Shown here: positions 62,881-64,000 of the stretch, one piece after another
How positions within the stretch are numbered: the first letter of the stretch is position 1
Layout: every line of letters begins with the position of its first letter
Source: Propionivibrio soli
GTDB taxonomy: Bacteria; Pseudomonadota; Gammaproteobacteria; Burkholderiales; Rhodocyclaceae
NCBI RefSeq assembly: GCF_025770765.1
Contig: NZ_JANZKY010000005.1
Coordinates: forward strand, 62,001-126,000
DNA: 64,000 nucleotides
Direction: 5' to 3'
Notes under the pieces: model-generated
What the model was told of the DNA's origin: nothing
The model's input: the letters and a program-made list of their open reading frames with translations, nothing else
Databases searched by the model: none
Translations under genes and position numbers: made by a program

Positions 62881-63578
62881 TTACTCACCACCGTCAGATG
62901 AGCCTTGGTGCCCGACCGTGGGTATGGGGAAGATTCGTGAGGCGCCAAACGCCCCCATGGAACCGGGCGTTCGACGGGTAAGACCAAGGTCTGCTCGCAA
63001 GGCGGCCCACGCCGCTTGAATATTTCCACCTGGAGCCCGACCCGGCCACCTCGGACCGCGAGACGGTAAGGTGCTGGCGATGAGTTCCTGGCGCAGCTCA
63101 AAGGTCGAAACATGAAAGCCAGGGTACGCCGGCCTTCAACGGCGAGCTGCAAACGTCGCAATGCTTTGACCCCCAAGTTCGAAGGAAGCCAGGCGAGTAC
63201 AGCGCCGAGAGCTCCACAACCGAGCAACAGCTCGACGCACCACGGAACCTCCTCGCCCTTCGCATCCACCTGGAGCAGTTGTCGCAGCGGGAAATGGCTC
63301 GCCCACGCGGGCGCATGCACCTTCGCCGGAGGCGCGACAACAGCGAACGGGGCGGTAGCATCCAACTGACGAAGCGCCGGAAGTAAAAACGAGACCTCAC
63401 CTCCGCCCGGAGACGCCACCAGCAACTCGATCAAGACGCCGCGTGGCCAGCCGCCACCGGGAAGTTGCGCATCCAGCAAAGCAAAACCGCTGGATACAAT
63501 GCCCCCCTCCGGTGCGGCAAGTTGATTTCCTTGCCAAACATCGGAACGTTGCAGAAGGTCAGCGAGTTGGACAGGCAC
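62877..63578 (-). CDS. imuA: Translesion synthesis-associated protein ImuA
   Basis: This is a 233-residue RecA-like protein, first gene of the SOS cassette. The start is GTG (63576-63578), with no strong Shine-Dalgarno. Like other ImuA proteins it has a degenerate P-loop region (GGGWPRGVLIELLVASPGGGEVSFLLPAL) and the PPAKVHAPAWASHFPLRQLLQVDAKGEEVPWCVELLLGCGALG stretch. It is thought to bind RecA and assist assembly of the mutasome. A near-consensus LexA box lies 30 bp upstream. Confidence 0.93.
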   Translation of the reverse strand: MPVQLADLLQRSDVWQGNQLAAPEGGIVSSGFALLDAQLPGGGWPRGVLIELLVASPGGGEVSFLLPALRQLDATAPFAVVAPPAKVHAPAWASHFPLRQLLQVDAKGEEVPWCVELLLGCGALGAVLAWLPSNLGVKALRRLQLAVEGRRTLAFMFRPLSCARNSSPAPYRLAVRGGRVGLQVEIFKRRGPPCEQTLVLPVERPVPWGRLAPHESSPYPRSGTKAHLTVVSK

Positions 63579-63608
63579 GGAAGGAGTCCGACGGAAGCGC
63601 TACAAACA

Positions 63609-63628
63609 TACTGTAATTATATACAGTA
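63609..63628 (-). promoter_or_regulatory. LexA (SOS) box controlling imuA-imuB-dnaE2
   Basis: The 20-bp site has the core CTG-N10-CAG (63611-63626) and matches the E. coli consensus TACTGTATATATATACAGTA at 18 of 20 positions. Read on the minus strand it contains a perfect -10 hexamer TATAAT (63616-63621), so bound LexA would cover the promoter. Transcription should start about 30 nt before the imuA GTG. Confidence 0.92.
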
Positions 63629-63834
63629 ATCGAGAGGATTCCAGCCGTCCTGTTGTAGCCCTTTTAATGCTTCGTCACGGCAGCCCTTTGACACTCGATG
63701 GGGCGTTGCGATCGGAGGGAAGTTCTGGCTATGAGGCCCCGAGCCGGCGATATCAGTCTCTCAATGTCTCAATGAGGTCGCAATTGGCGAAGGCCCCACG
63801 CTATCGCCCCTTCCCCCACGGAAAAGCTATACGA

Positions 63835-64000
63835 TTAGCCGGCCTCACCCTTTGCGGACAGAACCGCCGGTTTCCACGCCAAGCCGACGAGGGCGATTGC
63901 GCAAAAAGCGCTCCCTGCGTAAAAAGTGAGAGGCGCGCCGAAACGATCCCAAAGCAGGCCCGCCACAATGCTGGCGACCAGCATCGCCATACCGCTCACG
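63835..64000 (-). CDS. MFS transporter (partial, C-terminal end)
   Basis: These are the last 54 residues of a protein that continues beyond the right edge. They read VASIVAGLLWDRFGAPLTFYAGSAF, a loop-flanked pair of membrane helices characteristic of the final helices of major facilitator transporters. A short hydrophilic tail follows, ending at the TAA at 63835-63837. The substrate is unknown. About 200 bp without recognised features separate it from the LexA box. Confidence 0.8.
   Translation of the reverse strand, partial: VSGMAMLVASIVAGLLWDRFGAPLTFYAGSAFCAIALVGLAWKPAVLSAKGEAG

Overview
The window looks like a stretch of betaproteobacterial chromosome, most likely from the Rhodocyclales (Azoarcus/Thauera/Propionivibrio-like). 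This is an inference from GC-rich coding, gene content (DarP, imuA-imuB-dnaE2, quinol NO reductase with NnrS and NsrR, pyruvate formate-lyase) and protein character; I could not run a search. It is densely coding on both strands. I saw no rRNA, tRNA, insertion sequence, prophage or CRISPR array.

Layout. 1-5.3 kb: end of a histidine phosphatase, a TRAP transporter split into convergent dctQM (+) and dctP (-) units around a bidirectional terminator, and pmbA. 5.5-9.2 kb: darP, a PilZ-domain protein, and the thyA-folA pair. 9.2-16.4 kb, all minus strand: an Orn/Lys/Arg decarboxylase, dcd, and the fermentative set focA-pflB-pflA. 16.8-20.5 kb: a cysteine-cluster protein, the Fe-S carrier ApbC/Mrp, and metG. 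20.5-28.4 kb: a six-gene cluster related to membrane-bound hydrogenase 4 (hyfB-C-E-F-G-I), then an acylphosphatase. 28.5-32.3 kb: an XRE regulator divergent from leuCD, then a 2-Cys peroxiredoxin. 32.4-36.9 kb: a small lipoprotein, dnaE and a glycine-zipper protein. 36.9-40.8 kb: a tandem-receiver regulator and a tightly packed quinone reductase / membrane-anchored TAXI protein / ParA-like ATPase unit. 41-45.9 kb: MFS transporter, uvrD and fba. 46-53 kb: a nitric-oxide island (FmdE-like protein, hemerythrin, quinol NO reductase, Ca2+/H+ antiporter, NnrS, NsrR). 53-58 kb: a Cys-rich hypothetical, a UbiH-family hydroxylase, dsbC, a small hypothetical, cardiolipin synthase and a hemolysin-III family protein. 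58.2-63.6 kb: the SOS mutagenesis cassette imuA-imuB-dnaE2 under a near-consensus LexA box. The window ends inside an MFS transporter.

The most interesting system is the 20.9-28.1 kb cluster. It reads as a hydrogenase, but its large subunit has lost all four nickel-ligating cysteines (Ser220, Ser223, Ser509 and Gly512 stand in their places) and ends right after the last motif, with no maturation peptide. The small subunit keeps the four cysteines of an N2-type [4Fe-4S] cluster, and the antiporter-like subunits keep their key Glu and Lys residues. No ferredoxin-like subunit and no hydrogenase maturation gene lies nearby. It therefore fits the 'energy-converting hydrogenase related' (Ehr) complexes, whose electron donor and acceptor are unknown.

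The second system is the NO-response island. NsrR has the three expected cluster cysteines. NsrR-like 23-bp palindromes lie over the promoters of both nsrR and the NO reductase gene, and a translationally coupled FmdE-like/hemerythrin pair is divergent from the reductase. Together with PFL, FocA and the amino-acid decarboxylase, this suggests a facultative anaerobe able to ferment and exposed to NO.
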